64,000 bases of DNA, from contig NZ_JAPDNQ010000001.1 of the NCBI RefSeq assembly GCF_025989145.1, positions 744,001 through 808,000 on the forward strand. Reading direction: 5' to 3'. Positions 35,184-43,100 of this stretch are shown here, in pieces (the stretch's first letter is position 1; each line of letters begins with the position of its first letter). Made by a program: the position numbers and the translations under genes. The notes under the pieces were generated by a model. It was given only the letters and a program-made list of their open reading frames with translations. It was not told the DNA's origin and did not search any database. Source of the stretch: Microbacterium sp. SSM24. Lineage in GTDB: Bacteria > Actinomycetota > Actinomycetes > Actinomycetales > Microbacteriaceae.

Positions 35184-35224
35184 AGATTACGGCGTGGACA
35201 ACAGTGGTGTCAACGGTGTTGACT
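35184..35224 (-). promoter_or_regulatory. Divergent promoter/operator, amidohydrolase operon and TetR
   Basis: Read on the minus strand, TTGACA (35208-35213) and TAATCT (35184-35189) are spaced 18 bp, a near-consensus sigma-70 promoter for the amidohydrolase operon. The perfect inverted repeat GTCAACGGTGTTGAC (35209-35223) overlaps that -35 box. On the plus strand, TTGACT (35219-35224) is the likely -35 of the TetR gene. A regulator bound here would block both promoters. Confidence 0.7.
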
Positions 35225-35307
35225 GATTTGTGATCTTGCACGTTAGGGTGGTGTCAGAGGCGGCGTCCCACGGATGCCGCGCCCGACCCGTTCAGGGAGG
35301 AGACGAG

Positions 35308-35985
35308 GTGGCGAACACGCAGACCGGCCGCACGAAGCCGACCCGCAAGCCCCGCCTCGATCGCGACACGATCGTGGCGGCGGCGCTCGAGCTCGCCTCG
35401 GCGCCGGGAGTGGCGAGCGTCTCGTTCCGCGACCTGGGAGCCCGCCTCGGCGTCGATCCCACCGCCGTCTACCGCCATTTCCGGAGCAAGGACGAGCTGA
35501 TGGGAGCGCTGTTCGATCACCTCACCGAGCTCGGCCTGCAGGAGATCGTCGCCCCGCCCGAACAGTGGCAGGACCGACTGCGCCAGCTGGCGCTGGGCTC
35601 GCGCGAGTGGCTCAGCCGGTACCCGGCCGTCGGCGCCGAGGCGATGCTGCTGACGACCAACGGACCGTCCGAGCACCGTGCGATGGAGATCATCCTCGAC
35701 GCGTTCACCCGCGCAGGACTCAAGGGCGACGACCTGGTGCGGCACTACGCGCTCTTCGCGATGCAGGCGCTGTCGGGCAGCGCGAACGCCGCGCGCGCCC
35801 GCGCGCAGCGCCCCGGCGAATCCGACACGCTGTGGCTCGACGCGCCGCTGCTCGTCGATCCGCACGAGTTCCCCCTCATCGCCGAGAACGGGGGGCGCCT
35901 GGCCGAGATCCGCGACCAGTCGCTCTACCTCGCCGCCGTCGACATGGTCATCGCTTCGGCGGAGCGCACCGCCGCGGCATCCTGA
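35308..35985 (+). CDS. TetR-family transcriptional regulator
   Basis: A 225-residue repressor. The helix-turn-helix (SFRDLGARLGVDPTAVYRHF) lies at about residues 34-53, after a basic tail (RTKPTRKPRLDRD). The larger C-terminal part is the ligand-binding dimer domain. The GTG at 35308 follows GGGAGGAGA. The divergent position and the operator-like palindrome overlapping the -35 boxes indicate that it controls the dipeptide/amidohydrolase operon and itself. Confidence 0.88.
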   Translation: MANTQTGRTKPTRKPRLDRDTIVAAALELASAPGVASVSFRDLGARLGVDPTAVYRHFRSKDELMGALFDHLTELGLQEIVAPPEQWQDRLRQLALGSREWLSRYPAVGAEAMLLTTNGPSEHRAMEIILDAFTRAGLKGDDLVRHYALFAMQALSGSANAARARAQRPGESDTLWLDAPLLVDPHEFPLIAENGGRLAEIRDQSLYLAAVDMVIASAERTAAAS

Positions 35986-36014
35986 CCTCTCTCCCCCCTG
36001 CCCCTCCCCCTCCT

Positions 36015-36078
36015 CCGTTTGTGCGGGCAAATGCGCGCGTCGCGCCGGGATCAGGCGTGCATTCGCCCGCACAAACGG
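36015..36078. repeat. 64-bp quasi-palindrome, family A copy 3
   Basis: CCGTTTGTGCGGGCAAATG with right arm complementary at 18 of 19 positions, 26-base loop, preceded by a CCCCTCCCC polypyrimidine tract. It lies between the same-strand TetR and esterase genes. Confidence 0.92.
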
Positions 36079-36114
36079 AACCCGCACCGGGGGTGCGGAG
36101 GGCAGGATGGAGGG

Positions 36115-36768
36115 GTGAGCACTCCCCTCGACGGTGACGCCGTGCTGTGGTCCGACGCGCCGGGCACCCGCGTCGGCCGCCCCCTGCTCGTGCTGCTCCA
36201 CGGGTACGGGTCCGATGAGCGCGACCTCTTCGGGCTCGTGCCGTACCTGCCTCCGGAGTTCGCCGTCGCCGCCGTCCGCGCCCCGCTCGCACCGCCGTTC
36301 CCCGCGCCGGGCTACTCCTGGTACCCCATCGAAGGGCTCGAGAACCGCGACCCCGCGCACGTCACCGCCGCCGCTACGCAGCTCATCGAATGGGCGGATG
36401 CTGCGGCCGGCGCTCACCCCTCCATCGGCCTGCTCGGCTTCTCGCAGGGCGCGGCCGTGGCGCTGCAGGCCCTGCGCCTCGATCCGGCGCGGTTCGCGTT
36501 CGCGGTGAACCTGTCGGGCTACGTCACCCCGGGCGACCTCCCCGGCGACGCCGCGCTCGCCGAGAGACGGCCGCCCGTGTTCTGGGGCCGCGGGACGAAC
36601 GACGACGTGATCCCCGGATTCCTCGTCGACCACTCGACCGAATGGCTGCCGACGCACGTCGACCTCAGCGGACGCGTCTACCCCGGCCTCACCCACAGCG
36701 TCTCGGAGCAGGAGCTCGCGGACGTGCGGGTCTTCCTCGACAAGCGTCTCGCCGACACCGACGACTGA
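36115..36768 (+). CDS. Alpha/beta hydrolase, phospholipase/carboxylesterase family
   Basis: A 217-residue carboxylesterase. The oxyanion segment is LLHGYGSDERD (28-38), the nucleophile Ser110 is in GLLGFSQGAA, Asp163 or Asp164 lies in GTNDDVIP and His194 in PGLTHSVS. These match the acyl-protein thioesterase/carboxylesterase family. No signal peptide. The GTG at 36115 follows GGAGGG; a longer frame begins inside the family A palindrome and is unlikely. Substrate unknown. Confidence 0.9.
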   Translation: MSTPLDGDAVLWSDAPGTRVGRPLLVLLHGYGSDERDLFGLVPYLPPEFAVAAVRAPLAPPFPAPGYSWYPIEGLENRDPAHVTAAATQLIEWADAAAGAHPSIGLLGFSQGAAVALQALRLDPARFAFAVNLSGYVTPGDLPGDAALAERRPPVFWGRGTNDDVIPGFLVDHSTEWLPTHVDLSGRVYPGLTHSVSEQELADVRVFLDKRLADTDD

Positions 36769-36841
36769 CCCGATTCCCAGGCGGCGGGGAGCGGCATCCG
36801 CTATCGTGGTCCTGCCTCTGTCCCGAGTGTGAGGAAATCCG

Positions 36842-36871
36842 TTGAAGCTGATCGACGCGACCGCGCTGTAA
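36842..36871 (+). CDS. Putative leader peptide of the ABC-F gene
   Basis: Nine codons from TTG (read as Met), KLIDATAL, then TAA. GAGGAAA lies 7 bases upstream of the TTG. A terminator-like hairpin follows at 36874-36907, and the ABC-F gene begins 147 bp later. Short upstream ORFs that control ABC-F ribosome-protection genes by ribosome-mediated attenuation are established in Gram-positive bacteria; the arrangement here fits that model. No direct evidence that this exact peptide is made. Confidence 0.55.
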   Translation: MKLIDATAL

Positions 36872-36873
36872 TC

Positions 36874-36907
36874 GCGCCGCTCCGTCGACCCTTCGACGCG
36901 CCGGCGC
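36874..36907 (+). promoter_or_regulatory. Attenuator hairpin upstream of the ABC-F gene
   Basis: A two-part stem: GCGCCG (36874-36879) pairs with CGGCGC (36902-36907), and the inner CGTCGA (36883-36888) pairs with TCGACG (36893-36898) around CCCT. It is followed by TTCTGATT, a weak U-tract. It starts two bases after the leader stop codon, so a ribosome stalled in the leader would prevent its formation. Confidence 0.5.
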
Positions 36908-37018
36908 TTCTGATTCCGCGCTGACCGTCGATCCTGCCGCTTCATCCTCGGCTCCGGCATGCCTGCCGGCCGTTGCGCGGCTCCCGGTGTCAGCGCCTGA
37001 CCGATTCCCGGAGGCCTC

Positions 37019-38707
37019 ATGCCCGCCCACACCTCAACACCGTCCGTCGTGCTCGATCGCGTCTCGTTCGCGTGGCCCGACGGCACCATCGCCCTCGATC
37101 GCGTCACCGGCTCGTTCGGCACGGGCCGCACCGGCCTCGTCGGACGCAACGGCTCCGGCAAGTCGACGCTCCTGCGCCTCATCGCCGGTGAACTCGCGCC
37201 CGACAGCGGCCAGCTCGGCAGGACCGCGGATGCCGCGTACCTCCCGCAGCGACTGACGCTCGACGTCGATCGACCCGTCGCCGACCTGCTCGGCGTCGAG
37301 CCGGTGCTGCGCGCCCTGCGCGCGATCGAGTCCGGCGACGCCGACCCGCGTCATTTCGACGCGGTCGGCAGCGACTGGGACGTCGAAGCGCGCGCACACG
37401 CCGCCCTCGCCGAGGCCGGACTCTCCCCCGACATGCTCGACCGCACCGTCGGCGGACTTTCGGGCGGCGAAGCCGTGCTCACGGCGATCGCCGGCATCCG
37501 CCTGCGCGGTGCGCCCATCGCGCTGCTCGACGAGCCGACGAACAATCTGGACCGCGACGCGCGTGCGCGCCTGCGCGACATGGTGCGGTCGTGGCGCGGC
37601 GGGCTCGTCGTGGTGAGTCACGACGTCGCTCTGCTCGAGCTCATGGACGACACCGCCGAGCTCTACGACCACGAGCTCGCGACCTTCGGGGGCTCGTACT
37701 CCGAATGGCGCGCGTGGCTGGATGCCGAGCAGGACGCCGCACGGCAGTCCGAGCGCGCGGCCGCCCAGGCCGTGCGCCGCGAGAAGCGCGAGCGGATCGC
37801 CGCCGAGACGACGATCTCGCACCGCGCGGCGATGGGACGCAAGGCCCAGATGGAGAAGCGCGTGCCGGGGATCGTGGCAGGCGGCCGGAAGATGGCGGCC
37901 CAGGTCTCGGCCGGCAAGCTGCGCGGCGAGAAGGCGGATCGCGAGACCGCCGCCCGCGCGGCGCTCGACGCCGCCGAACGCCGGGTCCGCGACGACGACA
38001 CCGTGAAGATCGACCTGCCCGATCCCGGCGTCCCGGCCGGACGCCGCATCGCGACGATCGGCGACGGCGAACGGTCGTGGGTCATCCAGGGACCCGAGCG
38101 GGTCGCGCTGATCGGGCCGAACGGCGCCGGGAAGACCACGCTGCTCGAAGGGCTGCTCGGGAGGGTCGGGGTCCGGTCGAGCGTCGGGGCCGGTGTCGCT
38201 GTACCGAACTCAGGAGACACGCCGGAAAGCGTCGCCGACACGCCATCGGCGAGCCCGTTCCTCCTGAGTTCCGCGCACACCGCGCTGCACACCGACCGCG
38301 TCGGCTACCTGCCGCAGCGTGTCGACGGCCTCGACGAGACGGCCTCGGTGCTCGAGAACGTGCGGGAGGCGGCATCCGAGGTTCCCGTGCCCGAGCTGCG
38401 GAACCGGCTCGCGCGGTTCCTCATCCGGGGCGCCGCGGTGGATCGGCCGGTCGCCACCCTGTCGGGTGGCGAGCGGTTCCGGGTCGCGCTCGCGCGGCTG
38501 CTGCTGGCCGACCCGCCGCCGCAGCTGCTCGTCTTCGACGAGCCGACGAACAACCTCGACCTCGACACGGTCGGGCAGCTCGTCGACGCGCTCGCCTCCT
38601 ATCGCGGGGCCGTGCTCGTGGTCAGCCATGACGACGCGTTCCTCGCGCGCATCGGCGTGAGCCTCGTGCTCGAGCTCGCGCACGACGGGAGTCTCAGCGA
38701 GGGGTGA
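37019..38707 (+). CDS. ABC-F family ATPase (ribosome-associated), with an in-frame repeat insertion
   Basis: A 562-residue protein with two ATP-binding domains and no membrane segment, the ABC-F plan. Domain 1 has Walker A GRNGSGKST (43-51), LSGGEAVLTA and LLDEPTNNLD. The charged linker (about 240-330) is the P-site-reaching region. Domain 2 has GPNGAGKTT (about 366), LSGGERFRVALARLLL (about 481) and LLVFDEPTNNLDLD. ABC-F proteins rescue or protect ribosomes from antibiotics. Between the second Walker A and the Q-loop, residues about 394-418 are encoded by a family D quasi-palindrome, an extension not expected in the family. ATG at 37019 follows GGAGG. A leader peptide and attenuator precede it. 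Confidence 0.9.
   Translation: MPAHTSTPSVVLDRVSFAWPDGTIALDRVTGSFGTGRTGLVGRNGSGKSTLLRLIAGELAPDSGQLGRTADAAYLPQRLTLDVDRPVADLLGVEPVLRALRAIESGDADPRHFDAVGSDWDVEARAHAALAEAGLSPDMLDRTVGGLSGGEAVLTAIAGIRLRGAPIALLDEPTNNLDRDARARLRDMVRSWRGGLVVVSHDVALLELMDDTAELYDHELATFGGSYSEWRAWLDAEQDAARQSERAAAQAVRREKRERIAAETTISHRAAMGRKAQMEKRVPGIVAGGRKMAAQVSAGKLRGEKADRETAARAALDAAERRVRDDDTVKIDLPDPGVPAGRRIATIGDGERSWVIQGPERVALIGPNGAGKTTLLEGLLGRVGVRSSVGAGVAVPNSGDTPESVADTPSASPFLLSSAHTALHTDRVGYLPQRVDGLDETASVLENVREAASEVPVPELRNRLARFLIRGAAVDRPVATLSGGERFRVALARLLLADPPPQLLVFDEPTNNLDLDTVGQLVDALASYRGAVLVVSHDDAFLARIGVSLVLELAHDGSLSEG
38205..38271 (+). repeat. Quasi-palindrome, family D copy 3, inside the ABC-F gene
   Basis: GAACTCAGGAG (38205-38215) and its perfect complement CTCCTGAGTTC (38261-38271). 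The longer left part GTACCGAACTCAGGA starts at 38201. The DNA between them is translated in frame without a stop, reading Val-Pro-Asn-Ser-Gly at the start exactly as in the SDR gene end. Confidence 0.88.
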
Positions 38708-38746
38708 CCGAGGTGTGGCTGGGCCTGGGGGCTCAGCCGCACCGAG

Positions 38747-39748
38747 TCACTGGAAATCGGATGCCGCAGCCGCCGCGACGGCCACGGCGATGTCGCGGAG
38801 CGGAAGAGCGGATTCGTAGACGTAGAGGTCCGCGCGGTTCACTCCATCGGCCACGGAGAACCCCGACTCCCCGCGCGTCTGTGCGGTGATACCGGGGACG
38901 CCGAGGTCGACTGGGGCAGTCGGCGCCGATTCGGGCGCTTCCCTGAACGACCCTCCGAGGCCGGCTTCCGTAGACAGAAGCAGGTTCAGCTCGCCTCCTG
39001 CGTCCTGCAGTATGCAGGCAGTCTCGCGACCCGCCAAGATCGCCAGGGTCTGCTCCGGCGCGCCCAGGTGCTCGGGGCCGTACTGCAAGCCCACGAGGTC
39101 GGTTCCCAGTTGCGTTCCTACCGCGTCAGCGAGGGCCTGGCACTCGAACGTCGGCCACCATCCCGTGCGATCGCGCACCCAGGGCTCGCCGGCGGAGCTC
39201 ACGTAATTTCTGACGACTCGCGGCCCGAGAGTGCTTCCCCACCCGTCGACGACCTCGCGCGTCATGCCATCGTCGAATTGGAACGAGACTGCGGTCCAGA
39301 CGGCATCATCGCCGCCCTGCCACGAGCAGACCCACCCGCAATCCTCGAAGTACGTCGCAGTCAGTTCCGCGGGGATCTCCGCGCCGTCGAGCCCGGACCG
39401 CGGCATGACGGCGATCGCCATCTGCCCGCCGTCACCGCTCCACGAACACCGCAGACCCCCGACGTTGTCGATCAACGGCTCGAAGTTCCTGAACTCATCG
39501 AGGAGGAGGTTCCTGCCCGTCACCGCGGCGATGTCTTCCGGGGTGAGGGCCTTCGCGCAGTCCCCGTCGAACGGGACGGGCGGCATCTCGGCCGGCCCGA
39601 TGACGATGGGCTCGATCGTCGGCGTTGCCGAAGGCGCCGACGTCGGCGACGCGGCGGGGGTCTCCACCGGTGCGGTCGCGGCGCAGCCGGTCAGGGTCAG
39701 GACGACCGCGACAACAGGCAGAGCAGCGGCGAATGGCGAGCGGCGCAT
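38747..39748 (-). CDS. Predicted lipoprotein of unknown function (actinobacterial)
   Basis: A 333-residue lipoprotein. The signal sequence MRRSPFAAALPVVAVVLTLTGC has a good lipobox. A Pro/Thr/Ser/Ala-rich linker follows, then a Cys-containing domain (DCAKALTPEDIAAVTG, CSWSGDGG, EDCGWVCSWQGG, WPTFECQALADAVG, ETACILQD). The two halves look related (AVTG...CSW and AVGTQLG...C), suggesting an internal duplication similar to DUF3558-type lipoproteins. The ATG at 39748 follows a perfect AGGAGG. It is convergent with the ABC-F gene and divergent from PspC. Confidence 0.72.
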   Translation of the reverse strand: MRRSPFAAALPVVAVVLTLTGCAATAPVETPAASPTSAPSATPTIEPIVIGPAEMPPVPFDGDCAKALTPEDIAAVTGRNLLLDEFRNFEPLIDNVGGLRCSWSGDGGQMAIAVMPRSGLDGAEIPAELTATYFEDCGWVCSWQGGDDAVWTAVSFQFDDGMTREVVDGWGSTLGPRVVRNYVSSAGEPWVRDRTGWWPTFECQALADAVGTQLGTDLVGLQYGPEHLGAPEQTLAILAGRETACILQDAGGELNLLLSTEAGLGGSFREAPESAPTAPVDLGVPGITAQTRGESGFSVADGVNRADLYVYESALPLRDIAVAVAAAAASDFQ

Positions 39749-39873
39749 GATCCTCCTCAGTAGATGCGGTCGAGAGAATCTATCTGTGCCGGGGCCGCGG
39801 CGCGGCATCCGCTTTCCAACGATTGGGCAACGACCCCCTGACGCGCCCGCCGCGAGAGGAGGAGGATGTCGCC

Positions 39874-40056
39874 ATGAGCCGACTGGTCAGGCCGAGAGCG
39901 GGTCGCCTTCTCGCAGGAGTCTGCGCGGGGATCGCCGGGCGCTTCTCGACGAGCGTCACGGCGGTGCGCATCCTCACCCTCATCGGGATGGTGTTCTTCG
40001 GACTGTCGTTCTGGATCTACCTCGTGCTGTGGATCCTGCTCCCCGACGAGACCTGA
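39874..40056 (+). CDS. PspC-domain small membrane protein
   Basis: A 60-residue protein, entirely a PspC domain: LVRPRAGRLLAGVCAGIAG, then FSTSVTAVRILTLI and a membrane span (FGLSFWIYLVLWILLPDE). PspC domains sense or report membrane stress. The ATG at 39874 follows GAGGAGGAGG. It is 56 bp upstream of lhr and might share its promoter. It is much shorter than PspC proteins fused to sensor kinases. Confidence 0.85.
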   Translation: MSRLVRPRAGRLLAGVCAGIAGRFSTSVTAVRILTLIGMVFFGLSFWIYLVLWILLPDET

Positions 40057-40112
40057 GCGGCGTTCGACGCCGAGCCCGCCCCGATGTCGCCGGCAGCGAC
40101 CAAGATGGTGGG

Positions 40113-43100
40113 ATGAGCGAGGTGCTCGAGCGGTTCGGTCCTGCGACGCAGGACTGGTTCCGCGGCGCCTTCGCGGCGCCGACGAACGCGCAGGTCGGCG
40201 CGTGGGAGGCCATCTCGCACGGCAAGCACGCGCTCGTCGTCGCGCCGACCGGCTCGGGAAAGACGCTCTCAGCCTTCCTGTGGGCGCTCGACCGGGTCTT
40301 CCGCGAGAAGCAGGTCGAGTCGCAGCCGGTGAAGAAGAGGCGGGCGGATGCCGGGTCCTCCCCGACTCGCATCCTCTACATCTCTCCGCTCAAGGCGCTG
40401 GGCGTCGACGTGGAGCGCAACCTGCGCTCCCCGCTGGTCGGCATCGGACAGTCGGCACGGCGTCTCGGCGTCTCGGTGCCCGAGGTGTCGGTGGGGGTGC
40501 GCTCCGGCGACACGACCTCGAGCGACCGGCGAAAGCTGGTCACGGCGCCGCCCGACATCCTCATCACGACCCCCGAGTCCCTGTACCTCATGCTGACGAG
40601 CGCGGCGGGCGAGACCCTCTCCGGTGTGCACACGGTCATCGTCGACGAGGTGCACGCGGTCGCTGCCACGAAACGCGGGGCGCACCTCGCGGTGAGCCTC
40701 GAGCGCCTCGACGCGATCCTCGAGAAGCCGGCGCAGCGCATCGGCCTGTCGGCGACGGTGCGTCCGATCGACGAGGTCGCGCGGTTCCTCGGCGGAGCAG
40801 CGCCGGTCGAGATCGTCGCGCCGAAGGCGACCAAGGCGTTCGACATGCGCGTCGTCGTGCCGATCGACGACATGCTCAACCCGCCGCCGCCCCCGGGCAC
40901 GGAGCCGTGGACGCCGGCCGCCGACGGTGGGACCGCCGATCCCGAGACCGGCGAGGTCATCGACGAGGACTGGTTCGCCGACGGGCAGTCGAAGCGCGCA
41001 TCCGGGTCGGGCGAGACCGAGGTCACGGGGTCGGTCTGGCCGCATGTGGAAGAGGCGATCGTCGATCGCATCCTGCAGCAGCGGTCGACGATCGTGTTCT
41101 GCAACTCCCGCCGACTGGCCGAGCGCCTCACCGGGCGGCTCAACGAGATCTACTCCGAGCGCCTCGGGCTCGATCTGCCCGAGCAGAAGGTTCCTGCCTC
41201 CGTCATGGCGCAGGCCGGCGCGACCGTGGGCGCCGACCCGGTGCTCGCGAAAGCGCACCACGGGTCGGTGTCGAAGGAGCAGCGCGCGCAGGTCGAGGAG
41301 GAGCTGAAGTCCGGCGTGCTGCGCTGCGTCGTGGCGACCTCGAGCCTCGAGCTCGGCATCGACATGGGCGCGGTCGACCTCGTCATCCAGGTCGAGGCGC
41401 CGCCGAGCGCGGCATCCGGTCTGCAGCGCATCGGGCGCGCCGGACACCAGGTGGGCGAGGTCAGCCGGGCGGCGCTCTTCCCGAAGCATCGCGGCGACGT
41501 GCTGCACACGGCGATCGTGACCGAGCGCATGCTCGCGGGGCAGATCGAGGCGATCTCGATCCCGCAGAACCCGCTCGACATCCTCGCGCAGCAGACCGTC
41601 GCCGCCTGTGCGCTGCTTCCCCTCGATGTCGAGGGCTGGTACGAGACGCTCAAGCGCAGCGCGCCCTTCCGCGCGCTCCCGCGGTCGGCGTACGAGGCGA
41701 CGCTCGACCTGCTCGCCGGACGCTTTCCGTCGGACGAGTTCGCCGAGCTGCGCCCCCGGCTCGTGTGGGATCGCGATCACGGCACGCTCACCGGGCGGCC
41801 CGGATCGCAGCGCATCGCCGTCACGAGCGGTGGCACGATTCCCGACCGGGGTCTCTTCGGGGTCTTCATCGCGGGCGAGTCGCAGAACGCCCGCGTCGGA
41901 GAGCTCGATGAGGAGATGGTCTACGAGTCGCGCGTCAACGACGTCTTCACCCTCGGAACGACGAGCTGGCGCATCGTCGAGATCACCTACGACCGGGTCA
42001 ACGTCGTCCCCGCGTTCGGCCAGCCCGGCAAGGTGCCGTTCTGGCACGGCGACGGCATCGGCCGACCCGCAGAGCTGGGCGAGGCGCTCGGGAAGTTCTC
42101 GCGCGAGGTGTCGACCGCGCAGCCCGACAAGGCCGAGGAGCGCCTGCGCGAAGCGGGGCTCGACGAGTACGCCCAGGTCAATCTGCTCGCCTACCTCGCC
42201 GAGCAGCGCGAGGCGACAGGCACGCTCCCGACCGATCGTCAGCTCACCGTGGAGCGCGGCCGCGACGAGGTCGGCGACTGGCGCGTGATCCTGCATTCCC
42301 CGTACGGCATGAAAGTGCATGCGCCGTGGGCTCTGGCCGTCAACGCCCGCATCCGCGAGCGGCTGGGCGTCGAGGGCGCGGCGGTCGCGAGCGACGACGG
42401 CATCATCGCGCGGATCCCGGATGCCGCGGCCGACCCTCCCGGCGCCGACCTGTTCGTCTTCGATCCCGATGAGCTCGAGCAGATCGTCACCGACGAGGTG
42501 GGCGGCTCCGCGCTGTTCGCCTCGCGCTTTCGGGAGTGCGCCGCGCGCGCCCTCCTCATGCCGCGACGCAATCCCGGTCGGCGCAGCCCGCTGTGGCAGC
42601 AGCGGCAGCGGTCTGCGCAGCTGCTCGAGGTCGCGCGCCGGCATCCGACCTTCCCGATCATCCTCGAAACGCTGCGCGAGGTTCTGCAGGACGTCTACGA
42701 CCTGCCCTCGCTCCTGCGCATCACGCGCAGCATCGGCGATCGCCGCATCAGGCTGATCGAGACCGAGCCCGCCCAGCCGTCGCCGTTCGCACGCGACCTC
42801 CTGTTCGGATACGTCGGCGCGTTCATGTACGAGGGCGACTCGCCGCTCGCCGAGCGCCGGGCCGCGGCGCTGTCGGTCGACCCCGCGCTGCTGTCCGAGC
42901 TGCTCGGCAAGATCGAGATGCGCGAGCTGCTCGACCCCGACGTCATCGCGCAGTTCGAGCGCGAGGCGCAGCGCCTGGATCCCGAGCGACGCGCGCGCGG
43001 CATCGAGGGCGTCGCCGACCTGCTGCGCATCCTCGGCCCCCTCGACGCCGCCGAAGTGGCGGCGCGCCTCCAGGCCGCCGACACCGCCGATACTGCCGCG

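Noticed and set aside
39231..40112. A 294-residue extension of Lhr across the PspC gene
   Set aside because: It overlaps PspC and the divergent lipoprotein, has no homology to Lhr, and the ATG at 40113 starts the family domain.
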